From the NCBI GenBank assembly GCA_029204225.1, contig CM055113.1, forward strand, positions 14,344,077 through 14,408,076: DNA of 64,000 nucleotides, read 5' to 3'. The notes under the pieces are model-generated. The model saw only the letters and a list, made by a program, of their open reading frames with translations, was not told the DNA's origin and did no database searches. Both the position numbers and the translations under genes were made by a program. Below are positions 1-9,586 of this stretch, piece by piece. The stretch comes from Diphasiastrum complanatum (lineage: Eukaryota; Streptophyta; Lycopodiopsida; Lycopodiales; Lycopodiaceae). The first letter of the stretch is position 1; each line of letters opens with the position of its first letter.

Positions 1-1250
1 AAGTCAATAATAAGTGGTCTTTCCAAATAGGATTCACTTCATTATACCACAGGGACTTTTCCTCTAAGTATTTCTCAATATGAGTGATAGTAACTATCAT
101 CTATTTGAGCTCTATTTGTGCTTAAGAGACAATCCATGATTAAAAAATTGAATACCGACACCTTGAAACATTCCAAATTCCAAGTCTTATTCAAGTAGTA
201 ATTTACATGATTAAAAACAATCCCTCATAAAAGAAAAAAATTTCATACGGGATGGATCATAAGAATTTTAATCTGAAGTCCATATTCAAGAAATTCTAAA
301 GAAGTAAGGGGTTTATTAAAAAATGAAGAAATAGTTTTTTAAGGATTATCCGATTTGGAATTTATAAGGATACCATTTAGGGATCCGAATCTATATCTCA
401 TACCTCTCCAAAATACCATAACAAAAAAATAACCAATGGTTTCAACCGTTAGCATTACAATTATGTAATATACTAACCACTGAAAAAAAAAATTGATAGG
501 AGTGATGAGTAAGATCTATTATGAGGACTTATCAGTTGCACAAAGTTGAAAAAAAATTCTAGAAATTGTGTGGAACAATCTGGAACTAGGGAATGATTGA
601 AATTGAAAATCATTAAAAATAGTATTGAGTAAGACCAGAAGTTACTAATTTCAGCTGGTAGGGATAGAAGTAATTTTGATAATGGAGTGTCTGTATTGAA
701 TCAACCTAATCTTGGTTGGAGTACTAGGATCTAGGAGGGGTTGATTAAGTGGAAGAAATTTGGTGGCAAGAGGTAAGTGGGTTGGAAAACTTGTGAGAGA
801 GATTATGTTCTTAGTCTCAGAGAATTCTCAGATATGTTATTTACTCAAGAAAAATAGAATTCTTTTGTAGCTGAGTTATAGATTTTTCAGTGAGATATGA
901 GAGTAACATATGCAGATTTTGGAGAAATCTGCCAGATAATGACATATGTGTTTATGTGACTGGGTCATAGTGAGATTATTCTCATCTGCACACGTTTAGT
1001 CTTGTTTAGTCTTGTTCTCATATGCACACGTTTGGTCTTGTTTGGATCTACTATATATTCCTAGTCACTAGGGTTAGATGGTGCACTAAACCTAGTCGGT
1101 GAACATAGACATATGATCAAGTATTGTTGGACCAGATACTCAGTGCAGAGTTAACGGATCTTTTTGTGAAATACTTATTGGTTTATTTAAGAGTGATTTG
1201 TATATGGATATAAATGTGTGGCCTAAGAAAAAAAAATTTCTAAAAAGAAA
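1..1250 (+). mobile_element. Diverged internal fragment of a large LTR element
   Basis: No coding frame of note is visible. From about 545 onward the sequence aligns by eye, in the same orientation, with about 57,220-57,790. Shared landmarks include 'gattgtgtggacaatctgga'-like text, 'ctgtattggatcaacctaat', 'gatatgttatttactca' and 'ctgggtcatagtgagattat'. The second copy lies just inside the right LTR of the 24.5-kb element at 35,289-59,777. This stretch is therefore inferred to be a second, older member of that family whose left part lies outside the window. It ends where the AT-rich palindrome DNA starts. Confidence 0.6.
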
Positions 1251-1252
1251 TA

Positions 1253-1990
1253 TTATAAAAATAATAATTTATGCAAAAGAACATTGAGGGGGTCCATCCG
1301 CCGACCCTGAAATTTTTTTTTTGAAAAAAAAATTATTTTCAATTTTTTTTTTCTAAAACAGTTGAAAAGATGGGGATCCATCCGTCGTGGCAAATAGACT
1401 CTAAGAAATTTTTCTTTAAAAAAAATACATTTTAGTTTCTTTTTTTTTCTAAAAAGTTGGAAAAAAACTTTAAAAAATACTTTGAAGGGCTCCCCTCCAT
1501 CCGCCACAGCGGATGAACCCTTAAGTTTTTTTTTTATTAAAAAAAAATTTATTAAAAAAAAAGAAGCATTTCTAATTTTTTTTCAAAAGATTTGAAAAAA
1601 AAAATTTAATTTTATGTTAGGAGGGTCCATCCGTCGCGGCGAAAAGTAATCATCCCCCTCCATTCACCGCGGATGGAAGAAATTCCCTCAAAGTTTTTTT
1701 CATAAATTTTTTTTTTCAATAATATTTTTATTTCTAAGAGGGCCAACCACCCTCAAAGTTTTTTTTAAATATTTTTGTCTGACGTCCTAAGATTGTTTTT
1801 GTTTTTTAGATATTTCTTATAACAAAAATTTAGAAAAAAAAACTTTGAGGGAGGGTTGGCCTCCTCCATCCGTCACGGCGGATAGACCTAGGTTTTTTTT
1901 AAAGTGAAAAATTTAATTTGATGTTTTTTTTTTCTAAAAAGTTATAAAAAACTTTGAACTTATAAAAATCTATAAAAATTTATAGAAAGT
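1253..1990. repeat. Palindrome-and-poly(A/T) repeat cluster 1
   Basis: Short GC-rich near-palindromes of the form CCATCCGYCGCGGCGGATGG, complete or as half-sites, occur near 1,287, 1,377, 1,498, 1,630, 1,660 and 1,868. They are separated by 60-200 bp of almost pure A and T runs. The ORFs here are products of homopolymer runs and are not credible genes. The same arrangement recurs at 5.4-5.6 kb and 19.6-20.2 kb. Confidence 0.75.
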
Positions 1991-2269
1991 CTTGGATGGG
2001 CTTGAATCCCCTCTCCAAGCTACCATTTTTTTTTTTATATATAGTTTTATTTTATTTTTCTCAAAAACAAAACAATATTTCAAGGGGGTGTCCTAAACAC
2101 ATGGCTCCCCCTTCCTCAACACATTTTCAAAAATACATATACATTTTAAAAACAAAAATAAAAAATGACCTTAAAAAATAATCTGCAACTACTTGAAAAA
2201 AAGTCGCTCAAATTCTAGTTTGAATTAAAATAACTTGGACTAAAATAGCTCAACTTATATAGTATTCTT

Positions 2270-2700
2270 AAGTTGTGTATAACTCATCAATCCATGTCTA
2301 CGTTTTTCATTTTATTCTTGTTTGTTTAAGTCATCAATCCATATTTTCGTTTCTCAATTCTATACAACTCATCAATCCATGTCTATGTCTTTCATTTTTC
2401 TCTTGTTTGTCAATTCATGTTCGTGTTTCTCAGTTCCGTACAACTCATCAAGCCATGGTACGTTTTTCATTTTTCTCTTATTTGTTTGTGTACAACTCAT
2501 CAATCTATGTCTTCGTTTCTCAGTTCTATACAACTCATCAAGCCATGTTACGTTTTTCATTTTTCTCTTGTTTGTGTACAACTCATCAATCCATGCCTGC
2601 ATTTCTCAGTTGTCCTGTTCATCAAGCCATGGTACAATTTTTATTTTTCTCTTATTTGTGTACAACTCATCAATCCATGCCTACGTTTCTCATTTGTCTC
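2270..2700. repeat. Minisatellite, 'acaactcatcaatccatg' units
   Basis: About nine copies of 'acaactcatcaRtccatg' recur, the first near 2,281 and the last near 2,665. They alternate with 'cgtttctcagttctatacaa' and 'acgtttttcatttttctctt' spacers, giving a composite unit of about 50 or 100 bp. All three plus frames and one minus frame stay open across parts of the array because the unit contains few stops. The resulting ORFs are therefore most likely not genes. Confidence 0.85.
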
Positions 2701-2910
2701 ATTTTCTAAGTCGTTTTGTTATTTTGAATAAACTATATAAATATTGTATGGTTTCTTTGCTCTCATTTTGCACTTTGTATATTAGAAGTGCTAGACTCTT
2801 TAAGATTTTTTTAATTGTCTTAATTCTCTCAAGACCTCTTAGTTGAACACCTTATATTTTTAGTCTCCTTCATTGCAATACATACCTTTTCATCTGTCGC
2901 TTCAAACGAA

Positions 2911-3513
2911 CCATATACACAATTGATGCCAATTTTCATATTAGACTTAGAGTTTGATTTTTCAAAGTTATATTAGTCTAAAAGCATTTGAATAAAATCT
3001 TTTGAAAAGTGTGAAAAACTATAGAAGTTGAGTTTTAGTATATTCAAATTTGAATGTTGGGTACATTGAATCTAGTCCCGAAAATAGTAGGGTTTTCATT
3101 ATGTAGGAAAACCAAGTGGCAGTTTAGGTTTTGGACAGATATAAAAGGATGTAACTCGTAGAAAGAGACGACATTCTCTCTCTCTTATCTCATTCATGCT
3201 TATGCATGGTTCTCTTGGGTTCTACTATCCAGTGGTGCACTATACTTGTGATATCTTGCAATTCTATGTGTAGAATGTTCATCAATTGATATTTTTATAT
3301 CCACACATGTGAAATACAGTAGCTTACTATTCTTTATGGACAACAACATTATTTTATGTTTTGTTCATGTATGATCAAGATCTATTAGAGTTTGCATCTC
3401 ATTCTTAGTATAGATGCTGATTTTTTTACATTGGCAAGATTGGTGAATTGTTTGTTTTTCTAATTAAAGATCAAAGGGAGATTTTGGATCTTAATGATCT
3501 GAAACCTTTCACA
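2911..3513 (+). repeat. 5' LTR of copia element 1 (left-truncated)
   Basis: This is a direct repeat of 4,789-5,392. It ends in CTTTCACA at 3,513, directly followed by the primer-binding site. By comparison with the 3' copy, about the first 53 bp of the LTR are missing, so the left end of the element has been lost. Confidence 0.85.
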
Positions 3514-4735
3514 TGGTATCAGAGCTTGTGTTTCAGGTGATGAAAGAAGCATTTACAATCTATCAATGATTTGGATAAGATATCAATGCTAGAGCATGCT
3601 AGATTGGATTCTATACCAAAATCAAGTTTCTCGCACATGTAGATTGGTAGAGATGTCATTTTTGATGAGGGGAACATTACAAAGGTATCTTCAAGTATTA
3701 TTGATGGTGATGTGGATGGATCTAACATTCTTGATGTTGATGTAAAGGATCCTACTTTGGATAATGATGATGAAGAACCATCATCAAGTCAAAAGCCAAG
3801 GAGAACATCAAGGGAAAGACAATTGTCTTCAAGGCTCGCTTATAATCAAAAGGGTAAGCAAGTGGAAGTGACTTATTTTGTTTTTCTCATATCTTTTGGT
3901 GAATCTTCTTGTGTAGATGGTGCTATGCAAGTGGATGGATGTTTTCATAATTTTACAGCAAGTAATGGATCTGGAAAACAAAGTCTATTCAATTTGATGA
4001 TGAAGTTGATGTTTGGTTTATCTCAAAGGGCTTCAACAACATGAAAAGAAAGATGGCAATTTGGAGCTAGTCAAGAGCATCAAACGAGAGTTAATTGACA
4101 AAGATGTTTTGAATCTATTTTTGCATGTTATTGAAGACTCAAGTAAGGTCAAAGGAGCAGCAAGGAAGTGTTTTTCAAGTGTATATTAAGCAATTTCATA
4201 TGGATGTGTGCAAATTGTCAAGATATGGTAAAACTTGCTACATTGGTGAACATCATTTTGTTATTGGAGTTGTACTAGCATTATTGGCTGGTTTTGCTGA
4301 TGGAAATGAAGCTATTGGAGGTTCATTATCTCACTCATTCATGATCAAGTCATCAAGTGATGATGGCATCCTGTTTCAAGATGGGGATGGAGGCTCATTC
4401 ATGGAGTTTCATGGTGGATACATGGCAAGAAAAGACAAAGATGGAGGAGGCATCACTCACATTTATTGTTTGGTTGTTGTAATTTTTCAGAGTGTTCAAA
4501 GACTGAAGCATAGAGGAATCATCTCATTTTTTATTTGGTTCTTCGTGTTCTATTCACATCTTGACATGTAAAATTGATGTAAGAAATAGTGAAGCATTCC
4601 AAGTGGACACTATTCTCTATATCAATTATGGAAACTACTTTAGATCATTAGAAAGGAGGTCTATACTTAGGCTGGAGATCATTCTAAAGTTGGATCAAAG
4701 TTCTATGGTTAAGCTAGAACTAGTTGAAGAGGGAG
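3513..4735 (+). pseudogene. Deleted copia internal region (gag-pol remnant)
   Basis: The internal region is only about 1.2 kb, against the 4-5 kb usual for Ty1/copia, so most of gag-pol is gone. An open stretch at 3,712-4,044 has the acidic-to-basic linker typical of copia polyproteins between integrase and reverse transcriptase (the 'PSSSQKPRRTSRERQ' region). It then runs into unrelated or decayed sequence. The ORF at 4,125-4,571 has no recognisable domain. No CCHC knuckle, DDE integrase or YVDD motif is present. The element could only have moved with proteins supplied in trans. Confidence 0.6.
3514..3525 (+). other. Primer-binding site of copia element 1
   Basis: TGGTATCAGAGC directly follows the LTR end. 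It matches the usual plant copia primer site complementary to initiator-Met tRNA. Confidence 0.85.
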
Positions 4736-5392
4736 TGTGAGAAATTTCAACTAGATTAGTTAAGATTGGTCATAGTTTGAGATATTGCCATATATACAAT
4801 TGAGGCCAATTTTCATATTAGACTTAGAGTTTGACTTTTCAAAGTTATATCAGTCTAAAAGCATTTGAATAAACACTTTTGGAAAGTGTGGGAAACTATA
4901 GAAGTCGAGTTTTAGTAGATTCAAATTTGAATGTTGGGTACATTGAATCTAGTCCCAAGTAGTAGTAGGATTTTCATTATGGAGAGAAACCAAGTGGCAA
5001 TTTAGGTTTTGGACCTGTTATAAAAGAATGTAACTCATGGGAAGAGACGAAGTTCTCTCTCTAATCTCATTCATGCTTATACATGGTTCTCTTGGGTTCT
5101 ACTATCCATTGGTGCACTATACTTGTGATATCTTGCAATTCTATGTGTAGAATGTTCATTAATTGCTATTTTCATATCCACACATGTGAAATACAGTAGC
5201 TTACTGTTATTGTATGGATAGTAACATTATTTTATGTTTTGGTTCATGTATGATAGAGATCTATTAGAGTTTGCATCTCATTCTTAGTGTAGATGCTGAT
5301 TTTTCAAGATTGGCAAGATTGGTGAATTGCTTGTTTTTCTAACCAAAGATCAAAGAGATATTTTGGATTTTAATGATCTGAAATCTTTCACA
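4736..5392 (+). repeat. 3' LTR of copia element 1
   Basis: It begins TGTGAGAAATTTC right after a purine tract (GAAGAGGGAG, the polypurine tract) and ends CTTTCACA at 5,392. Its length of 657 bp defines the LTR of this family. Confidence 0.85.
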
Positions 5393-5399
5393 AGCCCCA

Positions 5400-5815
5400 C
5401 CCTTGAGAAACTTGGGGGAAGGAGGGGGGGGGGGGGGGTTGGGCGCTTCGACCCCTCCATCCGACGCGACGAATGGCTTCGATCCTCAACGGCGGATGGG
5501 GCCAAACCTGCCTAATTTTTAATTTATATTTTTTTCAAAGTCAATTTTTATTTAAATATTAAAAAAAAAAAGCCATCCGCCTCGGCAGATTGACTCAAAA
5601 TTCTTTATTAATAATTCAAAAATATATATATATATATATATAAATGGGGGGGAGGGAGATTTGCCCCCATCCATCTCACACATGTCGTATTGTTAATCCC
5701 ATAAGTTATTTTGAAAAATGATAGAATGGGAAAAAACATAAATATAGGGAGGCCCACAGCTAAATTTTCATTTATTTTCAAAATTACCAAAGTTTTTTTT
5801 CCTATTGTGACGGGC
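5400..5815. repeat. Palindrome repeat DNA with G-run and TA-run
   Basis: A run of 16 or more G (about 5,427-5,442) is followed by near-palindromes CCATCCGACGCGACGAATGG and AACGGCGGATGGGG, then CCATCCGCCTCGGCAG at about 5,573 and a short (TA)n at about 5,624-5,640. Positions 5,668-5,810 align with 20,230-20,372 in the same orientation, sharing 'cacatgtcgtattgttaatc' and 'aaatatagggag'. It is one dispersed family. No gene is seen. Confidence 0.7.
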
Positions 5816-6075
5816 CTGTAATGTGCAACATCAACCAGAAAACAATAGACAGCGAATGCATGACAAAACGAAACGAGGAAGAAGAGTAACGGCCCTCAGG
5901 CCTTCTCGCCCAACTCCTTTATTCTTGTCAACCATCTATGCATAAAACTTTCTGATAATTTTTGTTTCTTTAAAGGATAATAAACAGAAACTTTCTGATT
6001 TTTTTTAAATTCTTTGAAAACACGTCCTGCATCATATAACTTTTTCTACTTCTGTTGTACAATAATCTGTTAATT

Positions 6076-6650
6076 TCATAAAATTGCCAGTCGCATCGGA
6101 GGTTGTCTTTGTTGAGCATCTTTGCTTAGAAGCAATTTGTAAATCCAGAACTGGAGGAGAAAATTGTGGATCTCATCCATATAAAGCACAAAATGGACTG
6201 ATATGAATAGATTCTTGAACAGTTGTGCAATAAGCATGCAACACATATGGAATCCATTTATCCCAATTAGAATGTAAAGGATCAATATATATAGAAATCA
6301 TCTGTTTAATAGTCTTGTTTAACCTTTCAGTCAATTCATTTGTTTGAGCATGATAAGCACCTGCAAATGTCGGAGAAATACCCAAATAATTGCATACCAC
6401 TTTATAACTTCAGATTTGAAGTTGGTGCCTTGATCTGAGAGAATTCGAATTGGAGTACCATGTCTGGAAATCACCTTCTCAACAAGAAATTTTGCCACCA
6501 TTTGAGCTTTTTGGTCTGGAATAGCTTGAACTTCACACCAACGAGTACGATGTTTTGTCATCACGACCACATATGTATTGCTTGATTCAGATACAAGAAA
6601 GGACCAATAATATTCCAAGCAATGAGGTCAAAGGGTCTTTCCACATGTGT
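6076..6650 (-). pseudogene. Gypsy integrase core fragment
   Basis: This is part of the retroviral-type integrase that inserts element cDNA into DNA. 'ILSDQGTNFKSE' (second catalytic Asp) lies in the 6,331-6,618 frame. 'AQTNELTERLNKTIKQM' (catalytic Glu) lies in the 6,173-6,400 frame, so a frameshift separates them. The first catalytic Asp, normally in a DxxGPF context, appears as Asn (WNIIGPF) near 6,620. The C-terminal part 'WIPYVLHAY...SPFCALYG' is also typical. With one catalytic residue lost and frames broken, it is inactive. Confidence 0.8.
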
Positions 6651-7119
6651 AGGCTGTAAAAGACCTGATGGCTTTTGGATAGGACTTTTAAACGATGCAC
6701 GTCTTGAGGAATGACATAACACTATGACGCATTTTATGACAATAAAACATAGAACGCAGAGTATGTAAAAGTATGTAAAAATTTATGGGCACCTAAATGA
6801 CCAAACAACGGATGAGAATGATAATAGTTCATATAGGTTTCTTGCAATGAGTTTGGAATAAAAATCCGAGGGTTACCAGGAGACAAAAAGTACAAAACAT
6901 GATCTTTTAAACAAAACCTTTGAAAAACTAAAGGATCAGCACGGACTCTAATTCTATGAATAATATCTGAACACTAAGGATTACTCACTTGGAAGGTTGA
7001 AATCTTTGACAGGTCAACGGGACTAGGAACAGGGGTCAGAGCATTTTGAACCTGAGTAACTCTAGACAAGGCATCAGCCACAACATTCAAAAGACCTAGG
7101 CGATGGTGAATCTGAAAGT

Positions 7120-7530
7120 TATACTCATCTGATTAGCTGAGGAGCTGGATTTTTCTTTTTGAACAACACAATCAATGGCTGATGATCTGTCTCCACACAA
7201 ACTGTTGACCCATGCAAATGCCTAAACTACTGCTACTAACTCATGCTCAGTAACATACTTGTTTTTTTCTGCTGCATTCAAACTTCGACTAACAAAACAA
7301 ATAGGTCTCAATGTACCATCAGCATCTGTTTGTAACAAAACTGCCCCAATGCCTGACGTAGAAGCATCTGTCTACAGAAGAAAAGGCTTCAGAAAATCCG
7401 AAGGTTTCAAAGAACAAGCCTAAGCCATAACCTGCTTCAATTTCACAAAATTTTCATCACATAAAGAAGACCAGTTAAACAAAGTAACCCTGCACTGGAC
7501 GAGAAAAAGCTTTTATCTTGAAAATTGTTA
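7120..7530 (-). pseudogene. Gypsy reverse transcriptase end / RNase H fragment
   Basis: Read on the minus strand from about 7,500 down, the frame contains 'KPFLL', a stop, 'TDASTSGIGAVLLQ' and 'KYVTEHELVAVVQAF'. These match the start of Ty3/gypsy RNase H (LxTDAS.xGIGAVLxQ ... Y...ExExLA) with several in-frame stops. The polymerase palm with its YxDD motif is missing. Below about 7,120 the frame dissolves into stops and shifts. Confidence 0.65.
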
Positions 7531-7533
7531 GAC

Positions 7534-7870
7534 CTAACACTGAGCAACTATAATAGCCTCTTGCAAAGTCTGTGGCCCCAACTGTTGAGTCGTTTTTGAC
7601 AAATCAGGCTGCAATCTAGGGTAAAAGAAAAACAATTTCATATCTTTAGGCATTGCAGGGTCTGCCCTTAAAGCTAATTCAGTAAACCTAACAGAAAACT
7701 GAACAACAAGTTCATCAACACCCTGCTTCAATGACTGTAACTGTTGTAAAGCCGTTTCTGCAATATTCGTCTGAGCAAACGATCTCAAAAGACTTGATTG
7801 CATGGCTTCTCAGTCATTCTTTACAGGTAAGAGTTGTTGAATACACCAAGTAATCGCAACCTCTTCCAAT
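7534..7870 (-). pseudogene. Gypsy gag fragment
   Basis: The retrotransposon gag (capsid) pattern is visible. An upstream piece, read through one TGA at about 7,810, resembles 'EEVAITWCIQQLLPVKNDWEA'-type gag. It is followed by the ORF MQSSLLRSFAQ, containing 'LQSLKQGVDELVVQFSVRF', a typical gag helix motif (Q..ESV.EY...F). Gag packages element RNA in the cytoplasm. The C-terminal zinc knuckle is absent because a deletion joins gag to the RNase H region. Confidence 0.7.
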
Positions 7871-8044
7871 GTGCAACATCAACCAGAAAACAAAACAGTA
7901 GACAACGATGGCAAGAGGAAGAACGACAAAAACAAAATGTGTCAAAAATTTTCAAATATAAGATCGACGTTTCAAATACCAATATTTACGCGACAGCGAT
8001 TATCTGAAATCTAAACATTTTGATATAGACTTTTTCTAATCTAC

Positions 8045-9358
8045 CTGCAATTGAAGAGTCAGTAACAATTTCTAATATCTGAGCTTCATAATGATCAAAA
8101 AATCTGTCGCGAGCCTTGTCGTAGGTCATTCCTTTCGGTGGTCTACGAGCATGTTGTCGCATGCGTCTATCAAAATCTGTTGTTTGACCGATATAAATTG
8201 ATTTGCCTATTCGAAAGACTATTTTGTAGATTGTGAAGAACTGCCTCGTAGGCGTTTCGGTGGTGGTGGTGTTGTGAGATCCTGTGAAGAATATTCAGAG
8301 TTAATAGGATTTTTTTAAATGATAGAAGAATATCTATTTAAAGCAGAAAAATAGCGTTAATTTGCCATACCTCTTTGCTAGAAGCAGATCGTTGTGATAT
8401 CAGTTGTGGCGATTCGAGAGTTATCACCTGTTATTTGTTAGTTGCAAGCTTTTATTTACATTTGTGTATAAAATGCATTGTAAACAAATTGAGTACTAAA
8501 ATGATTAAAAGAGATGAACCTGATGCGTGTCAGTTGTTGTCGTAATCGATGTATTGGTAGTTTCTTGTTCTAAGATTTTCAGAACGTTTTCAATTGTAAT
8601 AGGACCATCTGTCAGTCGAACTCCGGTGTCGGAGAGGTGGCCAAGTTGTCTTCCTAAGTCTGTGTTGATAGTATTTAATTCTGCTCGAGACATGGTTTTC
8701 CAATCTGAAAAAGCAATGTTGTAACTGAAATATAGGTTGCGAATTGCAAAATAACTTTTGTCAGAATGCGCTTTAAAATGTTGTATCAACGTTCTGTTCG
8801 TTTTGATTGAATCCAGGATCGGAATAGAAAATAATTTATAAAAGTGTTTCAAAAATCCTGAAAATTTGAAATATGTTATAAGAATGATATAATTTTCGTA
8901 TGTTCAATGTAATAAAGTAAAAGAATAGAATGGAAAATAAATAAAAGAAAATAGAGATGATTTCTTACCTTCTATAGGATCTCCATGATGTTCATGCACA
9001 TAGGTTTCTCTCGCACATTTTTGGGTTGTGATATACGTGCTCATAGTGTAACTATTTTGAAACCCATCTTTGTATTGTTCTGGATCAGCATTTAGCAGGA
9101 ATATTTGTCGCTTCGTAGGATAAATTTGTAATTCTTCAATATCTTCAGACGTCGAAGCTTGTGGTTTTTGAGTTTCTTTTTTTAGTTTTCGGAAAAGCTT
9201 GTGAAAGTTTTCATCATAAAAGTCGTTATTAGAATTAAATTATGAATCTCGAATAGTTACAAGTGTTATTTTCTTAGGCACTTTATTCGAATCTAAAAAA
9301 TGAACGATATTCATAACAATGTACCTTTTGAGCCTCTGTAAGTTCTTGTAATGCCATA
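8045..9358 (-). pseudogene. Helitron-linked spliced gene ending in a GIY-YIG nuclease domain
   Basis: Minus-strand exons can be joined with consensus GT/AG signals: about 9,280-8,969, then 8,857-8,520, 8,427-8,371 and 8,281-8,045, with introns of 89-111 nt. The first two junctions keep the frame (phase 1, then phase 0). The last exon carries 'IYKIVFRIGKSIYIGQT' followed by 'DFDRRMRQHARRPPKG' and 'HYEAQILEIV'. This matches the GIY-YIG endonuclease fold: the IY...YIG strands, an Arg on the helix and a late Glu. The N-terminal two thirds are unrecognised. Damage consists of one TAA early (after VTIRDS) and a small indel at about 8,240 that puts the nuclease domain out of frame with the PPPPKRLRG segment. 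It lies just downstream of the Helitron helicase on the same strand, so it may be a Helitron cargo or accessory ORF. That link is inferred. Confidence 0.65.
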
Positions 9359-9586
9359 TCAGATCTCTACTTTCAAGTAGAATTGGAAAATTAGAAATGA
9401 GATATTTTGGATATGGTATTTCTAAAACAATGAATAATCAAGCAATGTGTTTCAAAGATTCAGATGTCGTAGAATTAGATTTTATTGTCAATATTAATTA
9501 CGTATTTGATTTATAATGGTTGGTGTAGGATCAAAATCTGCAGGTGTTAATTTGCATGTGAGAAATAAGTGTTTTCGTCTTGTCAC

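Larger units (their letters stand above)
5822..7940 (-). mobile_element. Ty3/gypsy retrotransposon remnant
   Basis: Gag, RNase H and integrase pieces follow each other on the minus strand, in family order. The sequence at 5,822-5,890 ('tgtgcaacatcaaccagaaa' onward) recurs at 7,872-7,940 and abuts both ends of the coding part, so these are probably remains of the two LTRs. Protease and most of the reverse transcriptase are missing between gag and RNase H. The element is dead. Confidence 0.75.

Noticed and set aside
2275-2846. Overlapping plus ORFs of 104-174 codons
   Set aside because: They are produced by the minisatellite.
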